From contig NZ_CP027236.1 in NCBI RefSeq assembly GCF_002999235.1, positions 434,001 to 498,000 of the forward strand: a stretch of 64,000 nucleotides of DNA. Direction: 5' to 3'. This document shows positions 42,012 through 51,163 of the stretch, in pieces. The translations under genes were made by a program, and so were the position numbers. The notes under the pieces are model-generated. The model was not told the DNA's origin and made no database searches. It was given only the letters and a program-made list of their open reading frames with translations. The stretch comes from Actinomyces sp. oral taxon 897. GTDB taxonomy: Bacteria > Actinomycetota > Actinomycetes > Actinomycetales > Actinomycetaceae. Each line of letters opens with the position of its first letter. The first letter of the stretch is position 1.

Positions 42012-42928
42012 GCCTGCGTCTCCTGCCGGTGCCCGAGGGGCTGGTCGGGGAGCGCCTGGACGCGGCCCTGGCCCGCATGACCGGCCTGTCCCGCTCCCGG
42101 GCGGAGGAGATCTGCGCGCGCGGAGGGGTACGGGTCGACGGCCGGGAGGTCCGCAAGTCCGAGCGCCTGGTGGCCGGTACCACCCTGGAGGTGGACCTGC
42201 CCGACCCCCGGCCCGCCGGTCCCGTGGCCACGCCCGTGGAGGGCATGGGGATCCTCTACGAGGACGAGGACATTGTGGTGGTGGACAAGCCGCCCGGCGT
42301 CGCCGCCCACCCCTCCATGGGCTGGGACGGCCCCGACGTGCTGGGGGCGCTGGCCGCCATGCGGGTCCGCGTGGCCACCTCCGGGGCCGCCGAGCGTCAG
42401 GGGATCGTCTCCCGCCTGGACGTGGGGACCTCCGGGGTCATGATCGTGGCCAAGGGGGAGCGTGCCTACTCCGTGCTCAAGCGCTCCTTCCGTGAGCACG
42501 TGCCGGTCAAGGTCTACCACGCCCTGGTCCAGGGGCACCTGGATCCCTCCTCGGGGACGATCGACGCCCCCATTGGGCGCCACCCGGGCCGGCAGTGGCG
42601 CATGGCGGTCGTCGACGGCGGGAGGGAGTCGGTCACCCACTACGACGTCATGGAAGCCATGCCCCTGGCCAACCTCGTCAAGGTCCGCCTGGAGACCGGT
42701 CGCACCCACCAGATCCGGGTCCACTTCTCAGCCGTCGGTCACCCCTGCGTCGGGGACGAGTCCTACGGCGCCGACCCCGCCCTGAGCGCCCGCACCGGCC
42801 TGCGACGCCAGTGGCTCCACGCGGTCGAGCTCAGCCTGCCGCACCCGGTCACAGGGGAGTGGATGGGGTTCTCCTCCCCCTACCCCGCCGACCTGGTCCG
42901 CGCCCTGGACGCCCTGCGCCTGCCCTGA
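42008..42928 (+). CDS. rluD: RluD-type 23S rRNA pseudouridine synthase
   Basis: 306 residues. An N-terminal S4 RNA-binding domain (GERLDAALARMTGLSRSRAEEICARGGVRVDG) is followed by the RluA-family catalytic domain. That domain has VVVDKPPGVAAHPS, the catalytic aspartate in SRLDVGTSGVMIVAK, KVYHALVQG and LETGRTHQIRVH. It modifies uridines in the large-subunit rRNA, probably in helix 69. The lspA-rluD pair is conserved in many bacteria. ATGA overlap with lspA. Confidence 0.92.
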   Translation: MSLRLLPVPEGLVGERLDAALARMTGLSRSRAEEICARGGVRVDGREVRKSERLVAGTTLEVDLPDPRPAGPVATPVEGMGILYEDEDIVVVDKPPGVAAHPSMGWDGPDVLGALAAMRVRVATSGAAERQGIVSRLDVGTSGVMIVAKGERAYSVLKRSFREHVPVKVYHALVQGHLDPSSGTIDAPIGRHPGRQWRMAVVDGGRESVTHYDVMEAMPLANLVKVRLETGRTHQIRVHFSAVGHPCVGDESYGADPALSARTGLRRQWLHAVELSLPHPVTGEWMGFSSPYPADLVRALDALRLP

Positions 42929-42976
42929 CCCCGCGCCCGGCCCCGGCCCGGGAGACCACACCACCTAGGAGACCTC

Positions 42977-43561
42977 GTGGACGAGGAGCGAGCGATGACC
43001 CTGCCCAGCAGGCGCCCCGGGATCCCGGAGCTGCTGATCACGCCCCTGGGCGCCGCCGTCGAGCCGTACCGGTTCGAGACCTGCACGGGGGACCAGAGAG
43101 GCCCGGCCGCCGAGTCCACCCGCGCGGGCGTGGCCGACGTGCGCCTGGAGGTCTTCGTCGGGGAGCAGGGCGTGCCCCTGGTCCTGGAGATCGACGCCCG
43201 TGACGACCTGGCCACCACGGTCCACGTGCTGGCCCGCGGGGCGGACGGGGCGCCGCTGGCGGCCGGACGCCTCCTGATCGACCCCGCTCACCCCGGCCTG
43301 GTCCACCTGGGACGCCTGGCCGTGCGGCGCGCCTGCCGCGGCACGGGCCTGGGGGTGAGGGTGGTCGCCGCGCTCGAGGACGCCGCCTGGCACCGCGCCG
43401 CGGTGGACCGGGACGGCACCGCCGCCGTGGTCGTCGTGCTCGCCGCCCAGGAGCAGGCGATGGGCTTCTACGCCCGCTGCGGCTACACCGTGCTCACCGG
43501 CAGGTCCTACCTGGACGCGGGCATCGCCCACCAGGACATGACCCGCGTGGTCTCCCGGTAG
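42977..43561 (+). CDS. GNAT-family N-acetyltransferase (ElaA/YjcF-like)
   Basis: 194 residues. The order VRLEVFVGEQGVPLVLEIDARDDLATTVHVLA matches the ElaA/YjcF group, which begin with R.xVFVxEQxVP. The acetyl-CoA-binding segment is LGRLAVRRACRGTGLGVRVVAAL, and GFYARCGYTV is the last strand. Substrate unknown. GTG start preceded by TAGGAGA seven bases upstream. It lies between rluD and dnaE with small gaps, as in related actinobacteria. Confidence 0.85.
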   Translation: MDEERAMTLPSRRPGIPELLITPLGAAVEPYRFETCTGDQRGPAAESTRAGVADVRLEVFVGEQGVPLVLEIDARDDLATTVHVLARGADGAPLAAGRLLIDPAHPGLVHLGRLAVRRACRGTGLGVRVVAALEDAAWHRAAVDRDGTAAVVVVLAAQEQAMGFYARCGYTVLTGRSYLDAGIAHQDMTRVVSR

Positions 43562-43665
43562 GCGGGGGCGGCGCGGGCCCCGGCCGCCGTCGGGCGGCGC
43601 AGGCGGTCGGGAGGCGCGGGCGGCCCGGCGCACCTGGCCGGCATGCGTGCCCCTAGGATGACCCC

Positions 43666-46600
43666 ATGGCGGAGACAAGCAGCACGGGCAGCCAGGACGC
43701 ACCCAGGGACGACTTCGTCCACCTCCACGTCCACACCGACTACTCCATGCTGGACGGCGCGGGCAAGATCAAGGACTACGTCGCCGAGGCCAGGCGCCTG
43801 GGCCAGCCGGCCCTGGCCATTACCGACCACGGCTACATGTTCGGCGCCTACGAGTTCTACGCCGCCGCCAGGGCCGCCGGTATCAAGCCGATTATCGGGG
43901 TCGAGGCCTATATGACCCCGGGCACCTCCCGCTTCGATCGGACCCGCGTCTTCTGGGGGGACGAGTCCCAGCGCGGCGACGACGTCTCCGCCCGCGGCTC
44001 CTACACGCACATGACCCTCCTGTCACGCACCAACGAGGGCCTGCACAACCTCATGCGCCTGGACTCCCTGGCCTCCCTGGAGGGGCAGTGGGGCAAGAAC
44101 CCGCGCATGGACCGCGAGCTGCTCTCCCGCTACAGCGAAGGGCTGATCGGCACCTCCGGCTGCCCCTCCTCGGAGATCCAGACCCGCCTGCGCCTGGGCC
44201 AGTGGGACGAGGCGCTGCGGTGCGCCGGGGAGCTGCAGGACGTCTTCGGGCGCGACTTCTTCTACGTCGAGCTCATGGACCACGGCCTGGAGATCGAGCA
44301 GAGGGTCACCAAGGACCTGCTGCGCCTGGCCGAGAAGATCGGCGCCCCCCTGCTGGCCACCAACGACTCCCACTACGTGCGCCCCGAGGACCGCACCATC
44401 CAGGACGCCATGCTGTGCATTAACTCCGGGTCGGTCCTGTCCGACCCGGACCGGTTCAAGTTCGACGGCGACACCTACTACCTGCGTCCCGGGGCGGAGA
44501 TGCGCCGCCTCTTTACCGAGATGCCGACCGCCTGCGACAACACCCTGCTGGTCGCCGAGCAGTGCGACGTGTCCTTCCAGACCGTGGACGAGGGCGCCTC
44601 CTTTATGCCCGTCTTCCCCGTCCCCGAGGGTGAGACCATGGAGTCCTGGTTCGTCTCCGAGTGCTGGTCGGGAATGGAGCGCCGATTCGGCGGCAATATC
44701 CCCCCCGAGTGCCGCAAGCAGGCGGACTACGAGATCGGCGTCATTACCCAGATGGGGTTCCCCGGCTACTTCCTGGTCGTGGCGGACTACATTAACTGGG
44801 CCAAGCGGCAGGGAATCCGGGTCGGGCCGGGACGCGGCTCGGGGGCGGGCTCCATGGTGGCCTACGCCATGGGTATCACCGAGCTCAACCCCCTGGAGCA
44901 CGGGCTCATCTTCGAGCGCTTCCTCAACCCCGAGCGCATCTCCATGCCCGATATCGACGTCGACTTCGACGAGCGCCGGCGTGACGAGGTCATTGAGTAC
45001 GTCAAGCGCAAGTACGGCGAGGACAAGGTCAGCCAGGTCGTCACCTACGGCGTCATCAAGGCCAAGCAGTCCCTGAAGGACTCCAGCCGGGTCATGGGCT
45101 ACCCCTACGCGGTGGGAGACCGCCTCACCAAGGCCATGCCCCCCACGGTCCAGGGCAAGGACATTACCATCAAGGGGATCTTCAACCCCTCCGACGAGCG
45201 CTACGGGGAGGCCGAGGAGTTCCGTAAGCTCCACGCCGAGGACGCCGACGCCCAGAAGATCGTGGAGCTGGCCAAGGGGCTCGAGGGAATGACCCGGCAG
45301 TGGGGCGTGCACGCCTGCGCCGTCATTATGTCCTCGGCCACGCTCACCGACATTATCCCCATGATGCAGCGCGTCCAGGACGGGGCCTACATCACCCAGT
45401 TCGACTACCCCACCTGCGAGCACCTGGGCCTGCTCAAGATGGACTTCCTGGGGCTGCGCAACCTCACGGTCATCTCCGACGCCCTGGAGAACATCGTGGC
45501 CAACGGCAAGCCCGCCCTGGACATTGACAGCGTGCCCCTGGACGACCAGGGCACCTACGAGCTGCTCTCGCGCGGCGAGACCCTGGGCGTCTTCCAGCTC
45601 GACGGCGGGGGCATGCGCACCCTCCTGCGCCTCATGCGGCCGGACAACTTCGAGGACATCTCCGCCGTCGGCGCCCTGTACCGGCCCGGGCCCATGGGAG
45701 CGGACTCCCACACCAACTACGCCCTGCGCAAGAACGGCCAGCAGGAGATCGTCCCCATCCACCCCGAGCTCAAGGAGGCCCTGGAGCCGATCCTGGGTAC
45801 CACCCACGGACTGATCGTCTACCAGGAGCAGGTCATGAAGATCGCCACGGACTTGGCGGGGTTCACCATGGGCAAGGCCGACGCCCTGCGCAAGGCCATG
45901 GGGAAGAAGAAGATGGACATCCTGAACAAGATGTTCGTCGAGTTCGAGGCCGGAATGGTCTCCAACGGCTTCTCCAAGGAGAGCGTCAAGACCCTGTGGG
46001 ACGTGGTGGTCCCGTTCGCCAAGTACGCGTTCAACAAGGCGCACTCGGCGGCCTACGGCGTCGTGTCCTACTGGACCGCCTACCTCAAGGCGCACTACCC
46101 CACCGAGTACATGGCGGCCCTGCTGACGTCCCAGAAGGACAACAAGGACAAGCTGGCCGTCTACCTGGGGGAGTGCCGTCACATGGGCATTACCGTGCTG
46201 CCCCCGGACGTCAACGCCTCCCGGGCCCAGTTCTCCGCCGTCGGGGACGACGTGCGGTTCGGCCTGTCGGCTATCCGCAACGTGGGCCTCAACGTGGTCG
46301 ACGCCATTGTCAGGGCCCGCCAGGAGAAGGGCGAGTTCACCAGCTTCGAGGACTTCCTGGACAAGGTCCCGGCGGTGGTGTGCAACAAGCGCACCATCGA
46401 CTCCCTCATTAAGGCCGGGGCGTTCGACTCCCTGGGCCGTACGCGCCGCAGCCTGCAGGCCGTCCACGAGGACCTGGTTGACGAGATCATCGGGGTCAAG
46501 CGCAACGAGGCCGCCGGCCAGTTCGACCTCTTCGCCTCCCTGACGGGCGGTGAGGCGCAGGACGACGCATTCGGCTCCGGCCCGGTCTTCTCCTCCGAGG

Positions 46601-47253
46601 TCCCCGACCTCCCCGAGTGGGACAAGAAGGACAAGCTGGCCTTTGAGCGCGAGATGCTGGGACTGTACGTCTCCGACCACCCGCTCCTGGGCCTGGAGGG
46701 GATCCTGGGCAAGCTCAGCGACACCGAGATCTCCGACCTCATCGGGGACGAGGAGCGGTCTGACGGCGCCGTGGTCACCATTGCCGGGCTCATTACCTCC
46801 CTGACCCGCAAGACCACCAAGCAGGGCAACCTGTGGGCGATCGCGCAGATCGAGGACCTGGGCGGGAGCCTGGAGGCGCTGTTCTTCCCCGCCACCTACC
46901 AGACGGTCTCCACCATGCTGGCCCCTGACACGGTGGTCACCGTGCGCGGGCGCCTCAACCGGCGCGACGGCCAGGTGGCCCTGTACGCCCAGGAGATGAC
47001 CATCCCCGACGTGGCCAGCGCCGCCAACGAGGCGGTGACCCTCACCCTGCCGTCGAACCGCTGCACCGTCCCGCTGGTGGAGCGGCTGCGCGAGGTGCTC
47101 ACCAAGCACCCGGGGATGTCCACGGTACGCCTCAACCTCACCAGCCCCGGGCGCGAGATCCGCACCCAGCTCGACGACGCCCTGCGCGTGGAGGCCACCG
47201 CGGCCTTCTACTCCGACATAAAGGCCCTGCTCGGCCCCGGCTGCCTGCGCTGA
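43666..47253 (+). CDS. dnaE: DNA polymerase III alpha subunit
   Basis: 1195 residues, full length for the DnaE1 type. Replicative polymerase. The N-terminal PHP domain starts FVHLHVHTDYSMLDGAGKI. The polymerase active site shows PDIDVDFDERRRDEV (Asp429, Asp431) and GPGRGSGAGS just before it. VPFAKYAFNKAHSAAYG, FLDKVPAVVCNKRTIDSLIKAGAFDSLG (helix-hairpin-helix) and a C-terminal OB fold (VVTIAGLITSLTRKTTKQGNLWAIAQIEDL) follow. The clamp-binding motif is QFDLF. ATG start. No frame defects seen. Confidence 0.97.
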   Translation: MAETSSTGSQDAPRDDFVHLHVHTDYSMLDGAGKIKDYVAEARRLGQPALAITDHGYMFGAYEFYAAARAAGIKPIIGVEAYMTPGTSRFDRTRVFWGDESQRGDDVSARGSYTHMTLLSRTNEGLHNLMRLDSLASLEGQWGKNPRMDRELLSRYSEGLIGTSGCPSSEIQTRLRLGQWDEALRCAGELQDVFGRDFFYVELMDHGLEIEQRVTKDLLRLAEKIGAPLLATNDSHYVRPEDRTIQDAMLCINSGSVLSDPDRFKFDGDTYYLRPGAEMRRLFTEMPTACDNTLLVAEQCDVSFQTVDEGASFMPVFPVPEGETMESWFVSECWSGMERRFGGNIPPECRKQADYEIGVITQMGFPGYFLVVADYINWAKRQGIRVGPGRGSGAGSMVAYAMGITELNPLEHGLIFERFLNPERISMPDIDVDFDERRRDEVIEYVKRKYGEDKVSQVVTYGVIKAKQSLKDSSRVMGYPYAVGDRLTKAMPPTVQGKDITIKGIFNPSDERYGEAEEFRKLHAEDADAQKIVELAKGLEGMTRQWGVHACAVIMSSATLTDIIPMMQRVQDGAYITQFDYPTCEHLGLLKMDFLGLRNLTVISDALENIVANGKPALDIDSVPLDDQGTYELLSRGETLGVFQLDGGGMRTLLRLMRPDNFEDISAVGALYRPGPMGADSHTNYALRKNGQQEIVPIHPELKEALEPILGTTHGLIVYQEQVMKIATDLAGFTMGKADALRKAMGKKKMDILNKMFVEFEAGMVSNGFSKESVKTLWDVVVPFAKYAFNKAHSAAYGVVSYWTAYLKAHYPTEYMAALLTSQKDNKDKLAVYLGECRHMGITVLPPDVNASRAQFSAVGDDVRFGLSAIRNVGLNVVDAIVRARQEKGEFTSFEDFLDKVPAVVCNKRTIDSLIKAGAFDSLGRTRRSLQAVHEDLVDEIIGVKRNEAAGQFDLFASLTGGEAQDDAFGSGPVFSSEVPDLPEWDKKDKLAFEREMLGLYVSDHPLLGLEGILGKLSDTEISDLIGDEERSDGAVVTIAGLITSLTRKTTKQGNLWAIAQIEDLGGSLEALFFPATYQTVSTMLAPDTVVTVRGRLNRRDGQVALYAQEMTIPDVASAANEAVTLTLPSNRCTVPLVERLREVLTKHPGMSTVRLNLTSPGREIRTQLDDALRVEATAAFYSDIKALLGPGCLR

Positions 47254-47500
47254 GGCCGGTGCGGGCCTCCGGTTGGCGGGCTCAGGCCGGCGAGGCCTGT
47301 CGCGTGAGGCTGGTGCCAGTGCGGGCCCTAGGCCAGCGGGCTCAGGCCGGCGGGACCCCGGGCCAGCGGGCCCAGACTGGCACGGAGGCTGGCGTAGGGC
47401 CTGGCCGCGCCCAGCGCGCTGCTCGCCGCCACGGGCAAGCAGGCCCAGGCAGGCGTGGAGGCTGTGCTGGCGGGCTCGTCTGCTCTGCCGGGTCTGCGGG

Positions 47501-47740
47501 TCAGGCCCCGGCGACGCGAGCGCCGACCCGGGCGGAGGGGGCCTCCACCTCGACCACGTCCCCCGCCTCCAGACGGTGTCCGCGGCGCCTCTCGACCCGG
47601 CCGTTGACGCTCACGTCCCCGCACTGGACGGCGAGGCGGGCCGAGGCGCCGTCCTCCACGAGTCCGGCGAGCTTGAGGAACTGGCCGAGCTTGATCTCGC
47701 CTCGGACGGGGACGGCGGGGTAGGGCTGGTGGGTGCTCAC
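47501..47740 (-). CDS. Small S4-domain RNA-binding protein
   Basis: 79 residues, a single S4 domain: IKLGQFLKLAGLVEDGASARLAVQCGDVSVNGRVERRRGHRLEAGDVVEV. Matches the YbcJ/RqcP-like family of stand-alone S4 proteins. These bind structured rRNA or tRNA; RqcP acts in rescue of stalled 50S subunits, but the exact subgroup cannot be told here. GTG start with GGGAG at a long spacing. It is convergent with dnaE across a 247-base gap that holds imperfect repeats of CCAGCGGGCTCAGGCC. Confidence 0.85.
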   Translation of the reverse strand: MSTHQPYPAVPVRGEIKLGQFLKLAGLVEDGASARLAVQCGDVSVNGRVERRRGHRLEAGDVVEVEAPSARVGARVAGA

Positions 47741-47862
47741 GCCCCCATTCTCCCAGCCCCGGTACCCGTGTCCGCCCCGTGCGCCTCTGACGTACTGTGC
47801 GTTCGGGCAGCTAGGAGTGCTCGCCCCGGAGGCCCGAACGCCTCGGCATCTCAGCTAATTGC

Positions 47863-47878
47863 GTTATTGCGCAATAAC
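47863..47878. promoter_or_regulatory. 16-bp palindromic operator of the MFS gene
   Basis: GTTATTGCGCAATAAC is a perfect palindrome in a GC-rich genome, 16 bases before the MFS start codon. TAGATA immediately after it (47879-47884) is a good -10 box, so a bound repressor would cover the promoter. ArsR-family regulators use AT-rich palindromes with TTGCGCAA-like centres, and an ArsR gene follows the MFS gene. Confidence 0.65.
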
Positions 47879-47894
47879 TAGATAACCTGGTGAC

Positions 47895-49124
47895 GTGCTC
47901 AGCATCCTCCGACAGCGCACCTACCGCCGTCTCTTCCTGGCCCACGTGGTCTCCCTGGTAGGCACGGGCCTGGCCACCGTGGCCCTGGGGCTGCTGGCCT
48001 ACGGGCTCGCCGGGGCCCGCGCCGGCGGCGTCCTGGGGACCGCCCTGGCCATTAAGATGGTGGCCTACGTCGGCGTCGCCCCCGTGGCGGCCACCCTGCT
48101 GGAGGGCCGTCCGCGCCGCACGGTCCTGGCCGTCGCCCAGGGCGTGCGCCTGGCCAGCGCCCTCGCCCTGCCGCTGGTGGACCAGGTCTGGCAGGTGTAC
48201 CTGCTCATTGCCGTCCTCCAGTGCGCCTCCGCGGTCTTCACCCCCACCCTCAGCTCGGTCGTCCCCGACGTCCTGCCCCGGGAGGAGGACTACACCTCCG
48301 CCCTGTCCCTGACGCGCGTGGCCGCGGACCTGGAAAGCGTCCTCTCCCCGGGGCTCGCCGCCGGGCTGCTCCTGGTCCTGCCCGCCGGGCGGCTCTTTGA
48401 CATCACCGCCCTGGGGTTCGCCGCCTCGGCGCTGCTCATTGCGGGTGCGGGCGTGCCCGCCCGCGCGCCCGGCAGCCGGGAGGCCCCCTTCTGGGAGCGG
48501 GTCCGCCGGGGCACGGCCCTGTTCGTCCGCCTGCGGGCGCTGCGGCCGGTGGTTGCCCTGGACGTGGTGGTCGCCGCCCCCTGCGCCTTCGTCCTGGTCC
48601 ACTCCGTGGTGCTGGTACGCGAGCGCCTGGGGCTGGGGGAGGCGGCCCTGGGCGTCGTCCTGGCCGTCAACGGGGCCGGGTCCATGCTCGTGGCGGCCCT
48701 GCTGCCCCGGCTCCTGGAGGCGGTGGGGCAGCGCCGGGTCATGCTCACCGGCGCCGTCGTCCTGGTGCTCGGCGGGGTCGGGGAGACCGGTCTCACCCTC
48801 CTGCCCGACGCCGCCCTGGCCCCGGCGCTCCTGGCGACCTGGCTGGTGGTCGGGGCGGGGTGGGCGGCCGTGGAGGTCCCGGTGGGCCGCATTGTCCGCC
48901 GCGAGGTCCCCGACGCCGACCTGCCGGCCGCCTTCGCCGCGGACTTCTCCGTCTCCCACGCCTGCTGGCTCCTGACCTACCCCCTGGTGGGGTGGCTCGG
49001 TGCGGCCAGCCTGCCCCTGGCGGCCGGGACCATGACGCTCCTGGCCGCTCTGGGCACCGTGGCGGCCGTACGCCTGTGGCCCCCGGATGCGGAGACGACA
49101 CGTCTCACGGCGGCGACCTGTTGA
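47895..49124 (+). CDS. MFS transporter (exporter)
   Basis: 409 residues, about 12 membrane helices in two halves. It opens LRQRTYRRLFLAHVVSLVGTGLATVALGLLAYGLAG, typical of the DHA/enterobactin-exporter-like MFS group, with a basic loop (LEGRPRRTVLAVAQGVRL) between helices 2 and 3. Such genes are often paired with an ArsR regulator and thought to export a metal complex or drug. The GTG is about 10 bases after a TAGATA -10 box, so the mRNA is probably leaderless. The substrate is not readable. Confidence 0.85.
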   Translation: MLSILRQRTYRRLFLAHVVSLVGTGLATVALGLLAYGLAGARAGGVLGTALAIKMVAYVGVAPVAATLLEGRPRRTVLAVAQGVRLASALALPLVDQVWQVYLLIAVLQCASAVFTPTLSSVVPDVLPREEDYTSALSLTRVAADLESVLSPGLAAGLLLVLPAGRLFDITALGFAASALLIAGAGVPARAPGSREAPFWERVRRGTALFVRLRALRPVVALDVVVAAPCAFVLVHSVVLVRERLGLGEAALGVVLAVNGAGSMLVAALLPRLLEAVGQRRVMLTGAVVLVLGGVGETGLTLLPDAALAPALLATWLVVGAGWAAVEVPVGRIVRREVPDADLPAAFAADFSVSHACWLLTYPLVGWLGAASLPLAAGTMTLLAALGTVAAVRLWPPDAETTRLTAATC

Positions 49125-49452
49125 CCGACATGAACCGTGGCCCCCGGACGCGGGGACGGGTAGTAGGCCCCGCTGCCGGGGCCGGCAGGTGGCCCACCGG
49201 TTGCTGAGCCGGTGCCGCCGGGGCCTCCGCCTGGGCCGGTAGGCGGATCTCTCCCGGGTCCGTCCCCGGGCCACCTGGGCCCGCCCAGACCATTGGGTGG
49301 GGCCTTGTGGGCCGCGCCTACGAGCCAATCAGGCTATTCGGGCCCCGCCCGGACCGTTGGAGCCCCGCCCCCAGGCGGTAGTGGCCCAGCCCAGCGCGTG
49401 CGGGGATGATCCGGCGACCCAAGCCCCGCCCTCGGGCGGTAGGGTCCTGGCC
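49125..49452. other. Intergenic region before the ArsR gene, with GC-box-like repeats
   Basis: No gene seen. Copies of a GGCCCGCCC(A/G)GACC motif occur at 49279 and 49341. AGCCCCGCCC-(C/T)C-GGCGGTAG-type hairpins lie at 49361 and 49422, giving a recurrence of about 61 bp. The last one (CCGCCC-TC-GGGCGG, 49426-49439) ends 13 bases before the ArsR ATG and may affect its translation. Confidence 0.55.
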
Positions 49453-49803
49453 ATGAGCCAGAACCGGTCCGCCCAGCCCCCCGGGCGCTCGCCCACGGCC
49501 GCCGAGCTGGAGCGGTCCGCGCGCATCCTCAGGCTCCTGGCCGACCCCACCCGTCTGGCCATACTGGCCTGCCTGCGCCAGGGTGAGCGCGGCGTCGGGG
49601 AGATCGCTCAGGGGCTGGGCCGGCCCCTGCCCGCCGTGTCCCAGCACCTGGCGAGGCTGCGTGACGGCAGCCTCGTCACAGTGCGGCGGGAGGCCAACCG
49701 CTCCTACTACGCCCTGGCCAACGAGCACGTGGAGCTCCTGGTCACCAACACCCTGGAGCAGGCCGAGCACGTCCTCTACCCACTGCCGCCCCACCACCGC
49801 TGA
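49453..49803 (+). CDS. ArsR-family transcriptional regulator
   Basis: 116 residues, winged helix. RSARILRLLADPTRLAILACLRQGERGVGEIAQGLGRPLPAVSQHLARLRDGSLVTVRREANRSYYAL covers the helix-turn-helix and wing; PAVSQHLARLR is the recognition helix. The C-terminal helix NEHVELLVTNTLEQAEH aligns with the alpha-5 zinc/nickel site of CzrA/NmtR-type sensors. Of the four ligand positions (D-x-H and H-x2-H) only two histidines are kept, with Asn and Gln at the others. It probably represses the upstream MFS gene through the 16-bp palindrome. No ribosome-binding site is obvious. Confidence 0.85.
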   Translation: MSQNRSAQPPGRSPTAAELERSARILRLLADPTRLAILACLRQGERGVGEIAQGLGRPLPAVSQHLARLRDGSLVTVRREANRSYYALANEHVELLVTNTLEQAEHVLYPLPPHHR

Positions 49804-50206
49804 GCGGCACCGGGCACGGGACAGGCGGTCCCCCGGCACCGGGTGCGTAGCGGGTCGGGAGACCGGGTAGCGCGGCGTGGCATGGGGCAGGCGGACCCCG
49901 GCGTCGGGCACAGGACAGGCGGGATACCGGTATTGGGCTCGTGATGCGGTGGGAGACCAGACGCCGTCATGGCATGCCTTCCAGGCCTGGGCGGGCGTGT
50001 GGAACACCAGGCAGACCGCGGTCACCGCCGTGACTATGCCTTCCCCAGGCCTGGGTAGGCGCGTAGCGGGGCTGGAGACCGGCTAGGGCAGGCGGACCCC
50101 GGCGTCGGGCTCGTGGCGGCGGGGGCCGGGAGCCGGTACGGTGGGGGCGTCCCGCAGCCGACCGGGCAGGTTCCCGGCCCACCCGCCAGTGACAAGGAGG
50201 TCACCC
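49804..50206. other. Intergenic region with a two-copy direct repeat
   Basis: No gene seen. An exact 25-bp repeat (GGGCAGGCGGACCCCGGCGT plus CGGGC) occurs at 49885-49909 and 50086-50110. GCGTAGCGGG-type and GAGACCGG sequences precede both copies, so the duplicated block is about 60-70 bp with divergence. CAGGCCTGGGC/T also occurs twice between them. Confidence 0.7.
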
Positions 50207-51157
50207 ATGGCACTGTTTGAGGTCCCCTTTGAGTCAGCCAACCACCGCGACCAGATCCAGGCGTGGATCTACACCCCGACCACCGCCCCGCGCGGTGTCG
50301 TCCAGGTCATCCACGGCCTGGGCGAGCACTCGCGCCGCTACCTCCACCTCATTACCACCCTGCTCGACGCCGGCTTCGTGGTGGCCGCCGACGACCACGC
50401 CGGCCACGGGCGCACCGCCATGGTCTCGGGCGTGTGGCAGGACACGGGCCAGGACGGGGCCCACGTCGTCGTGGCAGACGAGCAGCACCTGCGTCAGGTC
50501 GTCACCGGGCGCTTCGAGGGGCTCCCCTACATCCTGTTCGGCCACTCCTGGGGCTCCATGATCGCCCGGGTCCTGGCGTCGCGCCACCCCGAGGGCCTGG
50601 CGGGCCTGGTGCTGTGCGGTGTCGCCGCCCAGATGAGGGGTCTGGAGGACCCCGCCCTGCTGCGCGCCCTGGAGGCCGCCGTCACCGAGCGAGGGGGGCA
50701 GGCGCTGGACGACGACGGCCTCTTCGGGGCCGCCTTCGCCGGTGCCCTGGACCGCTTTGAGGACGTGCGCCGCCCCACCGACTGGGTGGCCCTGGACCGC
50801 GGGGTCGTCGAGGACCACGCCGTGGACCCCTTCAACAACTTCGGCGCCCCCATGACCCTGCGCTTCGCCCGGGACTTCGCCGTCCTCTACGCCCAGGCCA
50901 ACGACCCCGCCTGGGTCGAGACGCTGCCCCGGGACCTGCCGGTGCTGGTGCTGGCCGGCGACCAGGACCCGGTGGCCAACTACGGTGAGGGCGCCTACCA
51001 CGTGGCCAACTGCCTGTGGGGTGCCGGGCTGCGCGACGTACGCACCCGCGTCTACACCGGGGTGCGTCACGAGGTCCACAACGAGCCCTCTACCCGCGCC
51101 GACGTCGAGGCCGAGGTGGTCGCCTTCGCCCGGCACTGCGCGAGGACCGGCCTTTAA
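50207..51157 (+). CDS. Monoglyceride-lipase-like serine hydrolase
   Basis: 316 residues, alpha/beta-hydrolase. The oxyanion loop is VIHGLGEHSRRY, the nucleophile elbow GHSWGS (Ser near residue 115), the acid in LAGDQDPVANYG and the catalytic His in GVRHEVHNEP. This is the Hydrolase_4 (monoacylglycerol lipase / lysophospholipase) pattern. No signal peptide, so it is cytosolic. The start is the ATG after AAGGAGG. Likely acts on monoglycerides or other small esters. Confidence 0.9.
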   Translation: MALFEVPFESANHRDQIQAWIYTPTTAPRGVVQVIHGLGEHSRRYLHLITTLLDAGFVVAADDHAGHGRTAMVSGVWQDTGQDGAHVVVADEQHLRQVVTGRFEGLPYILFGHSWGSMIARVLASRHPEGLAGLVLCGVAAQMRGLEDPALLRALEAAVTERGGQALDDDGLFGAAFAGALDRFEDVRRPTDWVALDRGVVEDHAVDPFNNFGAPMTLRFARDFAVLYAQANDPAWVETLPRDLPVLVLAGDQDPVANYGEGAYHVANCLWGAGLRDVRTRVYTGVRHEVHNEPSTRADVEAEVVAFARHCARTGL

Positions 51158-51163
51158 CCAGCG

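Noticed and set aside
44023..47109. Thousand-codon open frame antisense to dnaE
   Set aside because: Same reason: composition artefact opposite a complete DnaE with all motifs.
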